Assembly (NCBI GenBank): GCA_009785115.1
Contig: WQWY01000011.1
Location: 24,556-88,555 of the forward strand
DNA length: 64,000 nt
From: Micrococcales bacterium
GTDB lineage: Bacteria; Actinomycetota; Actinomycetes; Actinomycetales; Cellulomonadaceae
Reading direction: 5' to 3'
Positions 52,722 to 60,937 of this stretch are shown in pieces (position 1 is the stretch's first letter; each line of letters begins with the position of its first letter). The position numbers and the translations under genes were made by a program. A model generated the notes under the pieces. That model was not told the origin of the DNA. It was given only the letters and a program-made list of their open reading frames with translations, and made no database searches.

Positions 52722-53612
52722 TCATCGACGGGGGCGCACCCATCCCAGGTCGAGCGGCAGGCGGATCAGGTCGCCCACGACCGTCTGCACGCCCGGCAGG
52801 GTCCAGTCGCGGAACACCACCCGCAGGCAGCGGCGTCGCTCGGCGCGGTCCAGCCCGGCGTCGAGCACCGCCCGACGCACCAGCGGGATCTTCCGAGAGT
52901 ACGGGAACGCCACGTGCGGGCGGTTCGGGTCGACCCAGACCGCCTCGCTGCGCCGCTCACCACCAGAGCGGTCGACGTGGTGACGGATCTGCTGCACCGC
53001 CTCGGGCACCAGGCGCACGTTGCCGCGCACCGCGATCGCCGCCGGGAGCACGTACTCCCCCGCCGTGGAGACGTAGACACCGCCCGCCGCACGGACCGCC
53101 GAGGTGCGGAACATCCCGAACTGCACCGGCCAGATCCGGTGCCGCAGCACCTGCGCCAGCCGCTCGTGCGCGGGGCCGACGAGGTCGACGTACAGCCGCT
53201 CGTCCCAGCGGCCCAGGTCGGTGCCGTCCTCGTCGATCTTCATCACCGTCGGGCACGCGGCCACCGCGTCCGGGTCGGCGTCCAGCTGGGCGACCAGGGC
53301 CGAGACCATCCCCGGTGCGCACCGGTCGTCGTGGTAGGCCCACTTGAAGTACTCGCCGCGCGCGGCGTCCATCAGCACGTTGGAGTTGTGGGCGCCGCCG
53401 ATGTTCTTCTCCTGGCGCACCACCACCACACGCGGGTCTCGGGCGGCGAACTCCTCGGCGATCCTCACCGTCGCGTCGTCGGAGGCGTTGTCGCTGACGA
53501 GGATCTCCATGTCCTGGAAGTCCTGCTCGACGAGCGAGGTCAGCGCCTCGGCCAGGTAGCGCTCACCGTTGTAGACCGGCACCCCGATGGTGACCCGCGG
53601 GCTCGCTGTCAT
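52722..53612 (-). CDS. Family 2 glycosyltransferase
   Basis: 296 residues. RVTIGVPVYNGERYLAEALTSLVEQDFQDMEILVSDNASDDAT is a textbook GT2 start. FKWAYHDDRCAPGMV holds the DXD-like metal motif (here HDD). ATG 53612 has GAGAGGACAG upstream. It probably adds one sugar of the surface repeat unit. It is divergent from the C-methyltransferase, with a 261-bp shared region carrying two 15-nt direct repeats. Confidence 0.88.
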   Translation of the reverse strand: MTASPRVTIGVPVYNGERYLAEALTSLVEQDFQDMEILVSDNASDDATVRIAEEFAARDPRVVVVRQEKNIGGAHNSNVLMDAARGEYFKWAYHDDRCAPGMVSALVAQLDADPDAVAACPTVMKIDEDGTDLGRWDERLYVDLVGPAHERLAQVLRHRIWPVQFGMFRTSAVRAAGGVYVSTAGEYVLPAAIAVRGNVRLVPEAVQQIRHHVDRSGGERRSEAVWVDPNRPHVAFPYSRKIPLVRRAVLDAGLDRAERRRCLRVVFRDWTLPGVQTVVGDLIRLPLDLGWVRPRR

Positions 53613-53772
53613 GACTGTCCTCTCTGCGCCGCGACCACCGCGGCCCTCTCGACGCCGGCCGGCTCTTCTCTTGCCGTCCGGCACGAGGCGTCGTCACCCT
53701 CGATCCCACCTGCGTGCCACCGGGTATTCTGCGCCCCCGAACAGTCGTCTACGCCGTTCTGCCGCTCTTTCA

Positions 53773-53810
53773 CCCGATTTCACCAGGCGCCTTCCCCTGA
53801 TTTCACCAGG
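53773..53810. repeat. Two 15-nt direct repeats upstream of the methyltransferase
   Basis: CCCGATTTCACCAGG and CCTGATTTCACCAGG (14/15 identical) with a 23-bp period lie 64-101 bp before ATG 53874 in a divergent promoter region. They could be regulator sites. Confidence 0.5.
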
Positions 53811-53873
53811 GTGTTCCGCCGTGTGCCACCGCGAGGGTTAAGGTGGCGTCCGCCGACCCGAGAGGATTATCTG

Positions 53874-55022
53874 ATGACCACCCCTGATCTCGCCCCCCCG
53901 ATCCCGACCTGGACCGACCGGTGGAGCGGCGAGCCCGGTGGCTCCGTCGTCCTCGACCTCGGGATGCAGCCCCCGTCCGACCTGTTCCCGGCGCTGACCG
54001 ACCCGCTGCCCGACCCGGCCTACCGGCTGCGCATGGTGATGAGCGGCGTCAGCGGTCTGCTCCAGCTCGAGGACGACCCGACCGACCCCGAGGAGCCCCT
54101 CGGCGTCGAGCCCGCCGCACTGGTGCGCCAGGCCGAGCTGTGCGTCACCGACGCCGCGGCCGCCGGGTACGTCCGCCCGGGGGCGAGCGTGCTGGAGTAC
54201 CCCAGCCCTCACGGCGGGTCGTGGCGCGGGTTGCTGATCGAGCGCGGCGCGCAGATGACCGACACCGGGCAGGTGGACCTCGTCGTCGACGTGCACGGGA
54301 TGATGCACGACCGCGACCAGCACGCCGCGTTCGTCGAGCGTCGCGAGCACCTGGCGCCCGACGGGGTGCTCATCATGATGATCCACGACGCCGCGTCGAT
54401 CGTGCGCCTCGGCATGTGGAACGCGCTGAAGAGCGGCCACTTCGCCTACTACTCGGTGCCGGCCCTGGTGTCGATGGGCCGCGAGATCGGGCTCGTCGGG
54501 ATCGGCGCGTGGCAGTACCCGCTGTACGGCGACAGGGGCACCACGCTGATCGCCTTCGCCCGTGAGGGCAGCCGGTGGGGCGCCCAGGCCCCGGTGGTCA
54601 CCGACCTGGTGGCCTCCCAGACGGCCGAGGGCATCACCGACCCCGCGCGCGTCGCCGCCCTGGCCGACACCCTGACCGCGTCGGTCACGTCGATCCGCTC
54701 CTACCTGGACGACGCGCGTGCCGCTGGGCTGACCGTCGCCGGCTACGGTGCCGCGTCGCGCACCTCGGCCCTCCTGGTCAGCGCGAAGGTGACCACCGAC
54801 GACCTGGTCGGGATCGCCGACGCCGCCACCGGCAAGCACGGCCGTGCCATGCCCGGCAACCGCATCCCGATCTGGTCGCCGGCCCAGCTGGTCGAGGCCC
54901 GCCCCGACCGCGTCCTGCTGTTCGTCCCCGACCTGCTGCCCGAGGTCCGCGCCGCCTACCCCCAGATCGAGGCGAACGGCGGCCGCTGGGTCGTCATGGA
55001 CCCCGACCCTCGCGAGATCTGA
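53874..55022 (+). CDS. Deoxysugar C-methyltransferase-like SAM-dependent enzyme
   Basis: 382 residues. The architecture matches the NovU/TylC3-like C-3 methyltransferases: an N-terminal part with VVLDLGMQPPSDLFP, a Rossmann methyltransferase (SVLEYPSPHGGSW, VDLVVDVHGMMHDRD) and a C-terminal C-methyltransferase domain (GYGAASRTSALL, PIWSPAQL). The usual N-terminal zinc cysteines are not visible, and the SAM loop (YPSPHGGS) is unlike the common E-x-GxG form, so activity may be altered. GAGAGG lies 7-8 nt before ATG. Neighbours make CDP-4-keto-6-deoxyglucose, a plausible substrate after epimerisation. Confidence 0.75.
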   Translation: MTTPDLAPPIPTWTDRWSGEPGGSVVLDLGMQPPSDLFPALTDPLPDPAYRLRMVMSGVSGLLQLEDDPTDPEEPLGVEPAALVRQAELCVTDAAAAGYVRPGASVLEYPSPHGGSWRGLLIERGAQMTDTGQVDLVVDVHGMMHDRDQHAAFVERREHLAPDGVLIMMIHDAASIVRLGMWNALKSGHFAYYSVPALVSMGREIGLVGIGAWQYPLYGDRGTTLIAFAREGSRWGAQAPVVTDLVASQTAEGITDPARVAALADTLTASVTSIRSYLDDARAAGLTVAGYGAASRTSALLVSAKVTTDDLVGIADAATGKHGRAMPGNRIPIWSPAQLVEARPDRVLLFVPDLLPEVRAAYPQIEANGGRWVVMDPDPREI

Positions 55023-55060
55023 CCCCGCAGCCGTCTGAGATTCCGCAGGCGCAAGACGCG

Positions 55061-55112
55061 AAGACCTCTGCTTCGGGTACAGGAAAGTCCCTGGACCCGA
55101 AGCAGAGGTCTT
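55061..55112. terminator. Bidirectional terminator between methyltransferase and epimerase
   Basis: AAGACCTCTGCTTCGGGT and its exact complement (18 bp) enclose a 16-nt loop. A short T-rich run (TCTTTCT) follows on the plus strand. It serves the convergent genes. Confidence 0.85.
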
Positions 55113-55152
55113 TCTGTGTGGCTCGCTGCTGGGCTCTGCCCGCCGCAGGACG

Positions 55153-55701
55153 TCAGGCGCCGATGAGCTCGCGGTAGGCGTCCCAGGTGAGGCCGTTGCG
55201 GTCGCGCTCGCTGACGATGGTGATCGGGGCGGGCCAGGCCACGGCCAGGGTCGGGTCGTCGTAGGAGACCGTGACATCCTCGGACGGGCCGTAGAAGTCG
55301 TCGATGCGGTACACGAAGTCGGTCACCGAGGTGAGGGCCTGGTAGCCGTGCAGGAAGCCCCGGGGGATGTACACCTGCCGGTTCAGCTGGTCGTCCAGCA
55401 GGAACGTGGAGACCACCCCGAAGGTCGGAGACCCGGGGCGGGTGTCGATCGCCACGTCCAGCACCGCGCCGTGCGCGCAGCGGACGAGCTTGGCCTCGCC
55501 CTTGTTCAGCCGGCCGTGCAGGCCCCGGACCACACCCTGGTAGGAGCGCGACTGGTTCTCCTGCTTGAAGCCCGCCGGGTCGATGCCCGCGTCGGCGAGG
55601 ATCTGCACGTCCAGGGTGCGCGAGAAGTACCCGCGCTCGTCACGGTGGGGCGTCGGCTCGAAGACGATGAGCCCGTCAACCTGTGTCTCGATGACTCTCA
55701 C
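55153..55701 (-). CDS. dTDP-4-dehydrorhamnose 3,5-epimerase-like sugar epimerase
   Basis: 182 residues from GTG 55701, 5 bp after the stop of the dehydratase. RmlC-fold cupin with HRDERGYFSRTLD, VVRGLHGRLNKGEAKLVR (catalytic His and Lys), QVYIPRGFLHGYQAL and YYxP-like DFYGPSEDVTVSYDDPTL. It should invert C3/C5 of a 4-keto-6-deoxy sugar nucleotide. Given rfbF/rfbG in the same locus the nucleotide is probably CDP rather than dTDP (inference). Confidence 0.88.
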   Translation of the reverse strand: MRVIETQVDGLIVFEPTPHRDERGYFSRTLDVQILADAGIDPAGFKQENQSRSYQGVVRGLHGRLNKGEAKLVRCAHGAVLDVAIDTRPGSPTFGVVSTFLLDDQLNRQVYIPRGFLHGYQALTSVTDFVYRIDDFYGPSEDVTVSYDDPTLAVAWPAPITIVSERDRNGLTWDAYRELIGA

Positions 55702-55706
55702 GCGGC

Positions 55707-56777
55707 TCAGCCTATTGCTTGGCGCATGGCGTCGAGGCCCAGGTACTCGTCGACCTGCGCGCGGGTCGCCTCCAGCGGCGTGGCGCGCCCGGAGCGGACG
55801 TCGCGCTCCCAGGTCACGACGCGCTCCAGCGCGCCGGCCACGTCGTGCACCGGCGCCCAGCCCATCTCGGTGCGGGCCCGGGCGGAGTCGAGCATCAGCA
55901 GCCCGGCCTCGTGAGGGCCGGGGTCGCCCTCGCCGTGCCACGTCGCGCCGTCGCCCCACGCGGCGGCGACACGGGACGCGACCTCGCCGACGGTCAGCGC
56001 GTCCTCGACCGCGGGCCCGAAGTTCCACACGGTGTCGTGGCGCCGCGGCGTCAGGTGCTCGGCCAGGGTGAGGTAGCCCGACAGCGGCTCGAGCACGTGC
56101 TGCCAGGGGCGCACCGCGTCCGGGTAGCGCAGCACGGCGGCACGACCCTCGGCGTAGGCGCCGACCAGCTCGGGCATCAGTGCCTCCGGGGTGGCGTCAC
56201 CGCCGCCGACGACGTTGCCCGCCCGCGCGGTGGCGACGGCGTACCCCTCCCGGGGGAACGAGACGGCCATCGAGTGCGTGACGATCTCGGCGGCGGCCTT
56301 GGACGCCGAGTACGGGTCGTCCCCGCCCAGCCGGTCGGTCTCGCGGTAGCCCCAGGCCCACTCGTTGTTGGCGTACACCTTGTCGGTGGTGACCACGACG
56401 CACCGGGTCACCTCCGGGGCCCGCCGGCACGCCTCGAGCACCGAGAAGGTGCCCATGACGTTGCTCGAGAACGCCTCGCCGGGGTCGTCGTAGGACTCCC
56501 GCACGACGGTCTGGGCGGCCAGGTGCAGCACCACCTGCGCCCCCGAGGCGACGATGGCGTCGCGCAGGGCGGCGGTGTCGCGGATGTCGGCACGCACGTC
56601 GGAGGCCAGCAGGTCGGTGATCCCGGCCCGCTGGAAGAGGTAGTGCTCAGGGGTGTCCAGCGCGTAGCCGTGCACCTTCGCGCCGAGGCGCTCCAGCATC
56701 ACGCACAGCCACGCGCCCTTGAATCCCGTGTGCCCGGTGACGAACACCGACCGACCTGACCAGAACTGTGCATCCAC
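55707..56777 (-). CDS. rfbG: CDP-glucose 4,6-dehydratase
   Basis: 356 residues from GTG 56777. SDR fold with SVFVTGHTGFKGAWLCVMLERLGAKVHGYAL, the CDP-glucose dehydratase signature (GHTGFKGxWL rather than GxAGFIG). Catalytic YSASKAAAE (Tyr-x3-Lys) and TTDKVYAN are present. It produces CDP-4-keto-6-deoxyglucose. TACGGT 7 nt upstream suggests a leaderless start; the ORF track start at 56855 adds a disordered leader. It is followed directly by the epimerase and is opposite to the rfbF operon. Confidence 0.92.
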   Translation of the reverse strand: MDAQFWSGRSVFVTGHTGFKGAWLCVMLERLGAKVHGYALDTPEHYLFQRAGITDLLASDVRADIRDTAALRDAIVASGAQVVLHLAAQTVVRESYDDPGEAFSSNVMGTFSVLEACRRAPEVTRCVVVTTDKVYANNEWAWGYRETDRLGGDDPYSASKAAAEIVTHSMAVSFPREGYAVATARAGNVVGGGDATPEALMPELVGAYAEGRAAVLRYPDAVRPWQHVLEPLSGYLTLAEHLTPRRHDTVWNFGPAVEDALTVGEVASRVAAAWGDGATWHGEGDPGPHEAGLLMLDSARARTEMGWAPVHDVAGALERVVTWERDVRSGRATPLEATRAQVDEYLGLDAMRQAIG

Positions 56778-56784
56778 GGCACCC

Positions 56785-56790
56785 ACCGTA
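56785..56790 (-). promoter_or_regulatory. -10 box of the leaderless rfbG gene
   Basis: TACGGT on the minus strand, 7 nt before GTG 56777, no Shine-Dalgarno. Confidence 0.5.
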
Positions 56791-56993
56791 GCGCCGGGAG
56801 GAGCACCGTCCTCTCGCGGCTGGTCGGACGTGGCCGTCTCGCCGGCTTTTAGCACGAGGCGATACGAGGTGAGAGGGCCTGGTTGCCGCCCCCCGGGTGA
56901 TTTCGACGCAGCGTCTGGGTCTGCTCCGGGGAATTCGAGCCGGCTCGTCTGGCTCTGGTCCAGAATCGGTCAGGACTCATGAGGGGGGGATCG

Positions 56994-58379
56994 ATGCTGC
57001 TCGACGCACCACCGCACCTCACGACCGACCCACGACAACGCACCTTCACCCGTTCGGCCGCCGCCCAGCGACGGCTGCACGAGATGGTGCCAGGCGGCGC
57101 GCACACCTATGCCCGTGGCTCCGACCAGGTGCCCGAGCACATCACGCCGATCATCGAGCACGGTGTCGGGTCGAAGGTGCGCGACGTGGACGGCAACTGG
57201 TACGTGGAGTACGGCCAGGGCCTGCGGGCGGTCACGCTGGGCTACGGGTACCAGCCGGTGGTGGACGCGGTGACCGAGGCCGCGCGCGGCGGGGTCGGCT
57301 TCTCCCGGCCGAGCGTCTGGGAGCTCCGGGCGGCCGAGCGCCTCCTCGGCCGCGTGCCGGGGGCCCAGATGGTGAAGTTCGCCAAGAACGGCTCCGACGT
57401 GACCACCGCCGCGGTGCGCCTGGCTCGCGCGGCGACCGGCCGGGACGTGGTCGCGGTGTGCGGCACCCAGCCGTTCTTCTCCGCCGACGACTGGTTCATC
57501 GGCGCCACGCCGATGCGTGCCGGGGTCCCCCGCCGCGACCGGGAGCTGACCGCCCGCTTCGCCTACAACGACCTGGCGTCGGTCGAAGAGCTGCTCGCCC
57601 AGCACCCCGGTCAGGTCGCGGCGTTCGTCCTGGAGCCGGCCACCGCCACCGCCGAGCCCGCGCCAGGCTTCTTGGAGGGGCTGCGGGCGCTGGCCGACGC
57701 GCACGGCGTCGTGCTCGTCTTCGACGAGATGATCACGGGCATGCGCTGGTCGGCCGGCGGCGCCCAGGAGGTCTACGGGGTCACGCCGGACCTGTCCTGC
57801 TGGGGCAAGGCCCTGGGCAACGGGTTCTCGGTGTCGGCGCTGGCCGGCCGGCGCGAGCTGATGGAGCTCGGCGGGCTGAACACCGACGAACCCCGGGTGT
57901 GGCTGCTGTCGAGCACCCACGGCGCGGAGACCACCGGGCTCGCCGCGATGCTCGCTGTCGCCGACGCCTACGACGAGCGCGACGTGGTGGGCGAGATGAC
58001 CCGCGCGGGTGAGACCCTGCGCGAGGCGTGGACGCGGGTCGCGGCCGAGACGGGTGTGAGCGACCATGTGCCGGTGCTCGGCCGCCCGACCTGCATGGTG
58101 TTCGCCACGCGAGACGCAGAAGGTCGCCCGTCCCAGGCCTACCGGACGCTGTTCATCCAGGAGATGATCCGTCGGGGCGTGCTCGCCCCGTCGCTGGTGG
58201 TCTCCGCCGCGCACACCGACGCGGACATCGAGCACACCGCGGAGGCGGCCCGGGGTGCCATGACGGTCTACGCCCAGGCCCTCGACGCGGGGACCACCGA
58301 CGGGTTCTTGGAGGGACGGCCTGTGGCGCCAGCCCTCCGGGAGCACGCCGCACCACGACGGATCGGAGCATCCAGATGA
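56994..58379 (+). CDS. Class III (GSA-aminomutase-like) PLP aminotransferase of the sugar locus
   Basis: 461 residues. It resembles HemL-type enzymes: MVPGGAHTYARGSDQ, VKFAKNGSDVTTAAVRLAR, LVFDEMITGMRW (PLP-binding Asp) and CWGKALGNGFSVSALAGR (Schiff-base Lys). A chromosomal hemL would be expected elsewhere, and this copy is coupled by ATGA to rfbF. It therefore probably aminates, or forms an amino-bearing substituent for, the CDP-sugar. GGGGGGG lies 4 nt before ATG 56994; ATG 56979 is upstream and less likely. Confidence 0.82.
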   Translation: MLLDAPPHLTTDPRQRTFTRSAAAQRRLHEMVPGGAHTYARGSDQVPEHITPIIEHGVGSKVRDVDGNWYVEYGQGLRAVTLGYGYQPVVDAVTEAARGGVGFSRPSVWELRAAERLLGRVPGAQMVKFAKNGSDVTTAAVRLARAATGRDVVAVCGTQPFFSADDWFIGATPMRAGVPRRDRELTARFAYNDLASVEELLAQHPGQVAAFVLEPATATAEPAPGFLEGLRALADAHGVVLVFDEMITGMRWSAGGAQEVYGVTPDLSCWGKALGNGFSVSALAGRRELMELGGLNTDEPRVWLLSSTHGAETTGLAAMLAVADAYDERDVVGEMTRAGETLREAWTRVAAETGVSDHVPVLGRPTCMVFATRDAEGRPSQAYRTLFIQEMIRRGVLAPSLVVSAAHTDADIEHTAEAARGAMTVYAQALDAGTTDGFLEGRPVAPALREHAAPRRIGASR

Positions 58380-59152
58380 AGGTAGTGCTGTTCTGCGGAG
58401 GCCTCGGGATGCGCATCCGCGAGAACGCGAGCGACGCGATCCCCAAGCCGATGGCGATGATCGGCGGGCGGCCGCTGCTGTGGCACCTCATGAAGTACTA
58501 CGCGCACTTCGGGCACACCGAGTTCGTGCTCGCCCTCGGCCACGGCGCCCAGGTCATCAAGGACTACTTCCTCCACTACGAGGAGACCGCGACCAACGAC
58601 TTCGTGCTGCACGGTGCTGGCGGGTCGGTCGAGCTGTGCTCCACCGACACCTCTGACTGGACCATCACCTTCTGCGACACCGGGCTGGACACGGCGATCG
58701 GTGAGCGCCTGCGGCGGGTGCGCCCCCACCTCGGTGGCGACCCGGTGTTCTTGGCGAACTACGGCGACGGGCTCTCTGAGGTCGACGTCAACGACCTGAT
58801 CGACCGGCTGCCCGACGACCACGTGGGCTCGCTGCTCGCCGTCCACCCGCAGGACTCGTTCCACGTCGTCGGGATCGACGCCCAGGGCACGATGACGGGG
58901 CTGGAGCCCGTGGCCGACATGGACATGCGGATCAACGGCGGGTTCTTCGTGCTGCGCCAGGGCATCTTCGACTACCTCGACGAGGGCGAGGACCTGGTGC
59001 TCGACGCGTGCGTGCGTGCCGCGAAGGACGGCCGTTTCTCCGCGCACCGCTTCGACGGCTACTGGGCCTGCATGGACACCCAGAAGGAGCGCGTCGAGCT
59101 GGAGAAGCTCGACCGTGCCGGTGCGGCTCCCTGGAAGGTCTGGCAGCGGTGA
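58376..59152 (+). CDS. rfbF: Glucose-1-phosphate cytidylyltransferase
   Basis: 258 residues. KVVLFCGGLGMRIRE...IPKPMAMIGGRPLLWHLMKYYAHFG is the RfbF nucleotidyltransferase signature, and NDFVLHGAGG, LANYGDGLSEVD and NGGFFVLRQGIFDYL follow. It forms CDP-glucose from CTP and glucose 1-phosphate, feeding RfbG. ATG 58376 overlaps the aminotransferase stop (ATGA), with GGAG upstream; the ORF track start is in the aminotransferase. Confidence 0.94.
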   Translation: MKVVLFCGGLGMRIRENASDAIPKPMAMIGGRPLLWHLMKYYAHFGHTEFVLALGHGAQVIKDYFLHYEETATNDFVLHGAGGSVELCSTDTSDWTITFCDTGLDTAIGERLRRVRPHLGGDPVFLANYGDGLSEVDVNDLIDRLPDDHVGSLLAVHPQDSFHVVGIDAQGTMTGLEPVADMDMRINGGFFVLRQGIFDYLDEGEDLVLDACVRAAKDGRFSAHRFDGYWACMDTQKERVELEKLDRAGAAPWKVWQR

Positions 59153-59781
59153 GGTTGCGCCTCCCTGACGGCCCGCTGCGTGTGGTCTGCGTCGCCGCTC
59201 ACCCCGACGACGTGGAGATCGCCTGCGGGGGGACGCTGCTGCGCCTGGCCGCCCGTGGCGACGTCACCGCACGCTGGCTGACCCTGACCGGCACGCCCGA
59301 CCGGGTCGCGGAGGCCGAGGCCGCCGCCGAGACCTTCGTGCCCGGTGCCGTCACCACGTCCCTGGGCATGACCGACGGCTACCTGCCCGAGGCCTGGGCC
59401 GAGGTGAAGCGGGCGATGCACGCTTTCGCCGACGACGCCGGGCCGGCTGACCTGGTGCTGGTGCCCTGGGCCGGCGACGCCCACCAGGACCACCGCCTGC
59501 TCGGCGAGCTGGCGCCCACCGTGTGGCGGTCGGCACAGCTGCTGCACTACGAGATCCCCAAGTGGGACGGCGACGTGGGCAGACCGAGCCTGTACGTGCC
59601 TCTGGACGAGGCGACCATGGCCCGCAAGGTCGACTTGCTGAACGCCTGCTACCCCTCCCAGCACCATCGGGACTGGTGGGATGCCGAGCTGTTCCGCGGC
59701 TTCGCACGTCTTCGCGGCATGGAGGCCAAGGCCCGCTACGCCGAGGCCTTCCACGTCACCAAGGCCGCGCTCGACCTATGA
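59149..59781 (+). CDS. PIG-L family deacetylase
   Basis: 210 residues. VCVAAHPDDVEIACGGTLL provides the AHPDD zinc motif, and HQDHRLLGEL the second (H-x-D-H). LmbE/PIG-L enzymes remove N-acetyl groups from GlcNAc-like or amino-sugar substrates. In this operon it may deacetylate an amino sugar or intermediate. GTG 59149 overlaps the rfbF stop (GTGA). Confidence 0.88.
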   Translation: MRLRLPDGPLRVVCVAAHPDDVEIACGGTLLRLAARGDVTARWLTLTGTPDRVAEAEAAAETFVPGAVTTSLGMTDGYLPEAWAEVKRAMHAFADDAGPADLVLVPWAGDAHQDHRLLGELAPTVWRSAQLLHYEIPKWDGDVGRPSLYVPLDEATMARKVDLLNACYPSQHHRDWWDAELFRGFARLRGMEAKARYAEAFHVTKAALDL

Positions 59782-59833
59782 CGAGACCCGCCTCGTCCTC
59801 ACCACCACCCCCGTCGACCTGTCTGGAGGCACG

Positions 59834-60937
59834 ATGAAGGTCTTGCGCCTGTCGCACTCCGGCGTGGTCGACGCCTGGCGCGAGCGTGAGCGCGAGCTGC
59901 GTCGGCGCGGGGTGGACGTGCGCCTGCTCTCGGCCCGCCGCTGGTACGAGGGCGGCCAGGACGTTCCTCTGCGACCGCGCCCTGGGGAGGACGTCGTGGG
60001 GGTGCGCACCTGGGGCACGCACCCGGCGCTGTTCGTGTGGGACCCGATCGCCCTGTGGCGAGAGCTGGGTGCTGACGTCGACGTGCTGGACATCCACGAG
60101 GAGCCGTTCGCCCTGGCCACCTGGCAGGTGCTGGTGACCCGGAGGTTGCGCCGGGTGCTGACCCGCCGCCCGGCCCGTCTGGCGCCGTTCGTGGTGTACT
60201 CCGCGCAGAACCTGGACAAGCGCTACCCGCCCCCGTTCCGCTGGATACAGCGCTGGGTGCTGCGCGACGCCGCCGGGGTGAGCGTGTGCAACACCGAGGC
60301 CGGGGAGATCTGCCGCGACCGGGGCTTGACCGGGCAGGTCGCGGTGATCCCGCTCGGCATCGACCCGACCGAGCTCACCCCTGACCCGGACGCGGCACCC
60401 GCGACCGACCGGGTGGTGGTCGGCTACGCCGGGCGGTTCGAGGAGGCCAAGGGCCTGCGGGTGCTGCTCGATGCCGTGCGCGACGAGCCGCGCCTGGAGC
60501 TGGTGCTCGCCGGTGGCGGCACCCTGGCTGACGAGGTGGCGGCCGCGAGCGAGGCCACGGACGGGCGCATCCGCTCGGTGGGTGCGCTCGACGTCGACGC
60601 CCTGCCCGGTTTCTACCGGGGCCTGACCGTGCTGGCCGTGCCGTCGCTGACCACGCCGGCGTGGGTCGAGCAGTTCGGCCGGGTGGTCGCCGAGGCCATG
60701 GCCTGCGGCGTCCCGGTGGTCGCCGCCCGCAGCGGGGCCCTGCCCGACGTGGTGGCCGACGCCGGGGTGCTGGTGGACGAGGGCGACCCGGCGGCCCTGC
60801 GCGAGGCGCTGCTCGCCGTGGGGAGCGACCCCGCGCTCTGGTCGCGTCTGCGGACGGCCGGCCTGGCCCGCGCCGAGCGGTTCACGTGGGGCGCGGTGGC
60901 TGACGCCTACCTGGAGCTCTACGAGCGAGTGACGTGA
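59834..60937 (+). CDS. Family 4 glycosyltransferase
   Basis: 367 residues. KVLRLSHSGVVDAWRERERELRRRGVDVRLL begins the GT-B N-domain. VVGYAGRFEEAKGLRVLLDAV and PAWVEQFGRVVAEAMACGVPVV (E-x7-E) are donor-site motifs. GGAGGCACG precedes ATG 59834. It lies 52 bp after the deacetylase and its stop touches the Wzy-like gene, so it belongs to the rfbF operon. It may transfer the CDP-derived sugar. Confidence 0.88.
   Translation: MKVLRLSHSGVVDAWRERERELRRRGVDVRLLSARRWYEGGQDVPLRPRPGEDVVGVRTWGTHPALFVWDPIALWRELGADVDVLDIHEEPFALATWQVLVTRRLRRVLTRRPARLAPFVVYSAQNLDKRYPPPFRWIQRWVLRDAAGVSVCNTEAGEICRDRGLTGQVAVIPLGIDPTELTPDPDAAPATDRVVVGYAGRFEEAKGLRVLLDAVRDEPRLELVLAGGGTLADEVAAASEATDGRIRSVGALDVDALPGFYRGLTVLAVPSLTTPAWVEQFGRVVAEAMACGVPVVAARSGALPDVVADAGVLVDEGDPAALREALLAVGSDPALWSRLRTAGLARAERFTWGAVADAYLELYERVT

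Noticed and set aside
52914-53873. N-terminal 320-codon extension of the methyltransferase ORF (ORF track 52914-55022)
   Set aside because: The extension is the shadow of the minus-strand GT2 gene; a ribosome site and the protein family both place the start at 53874.
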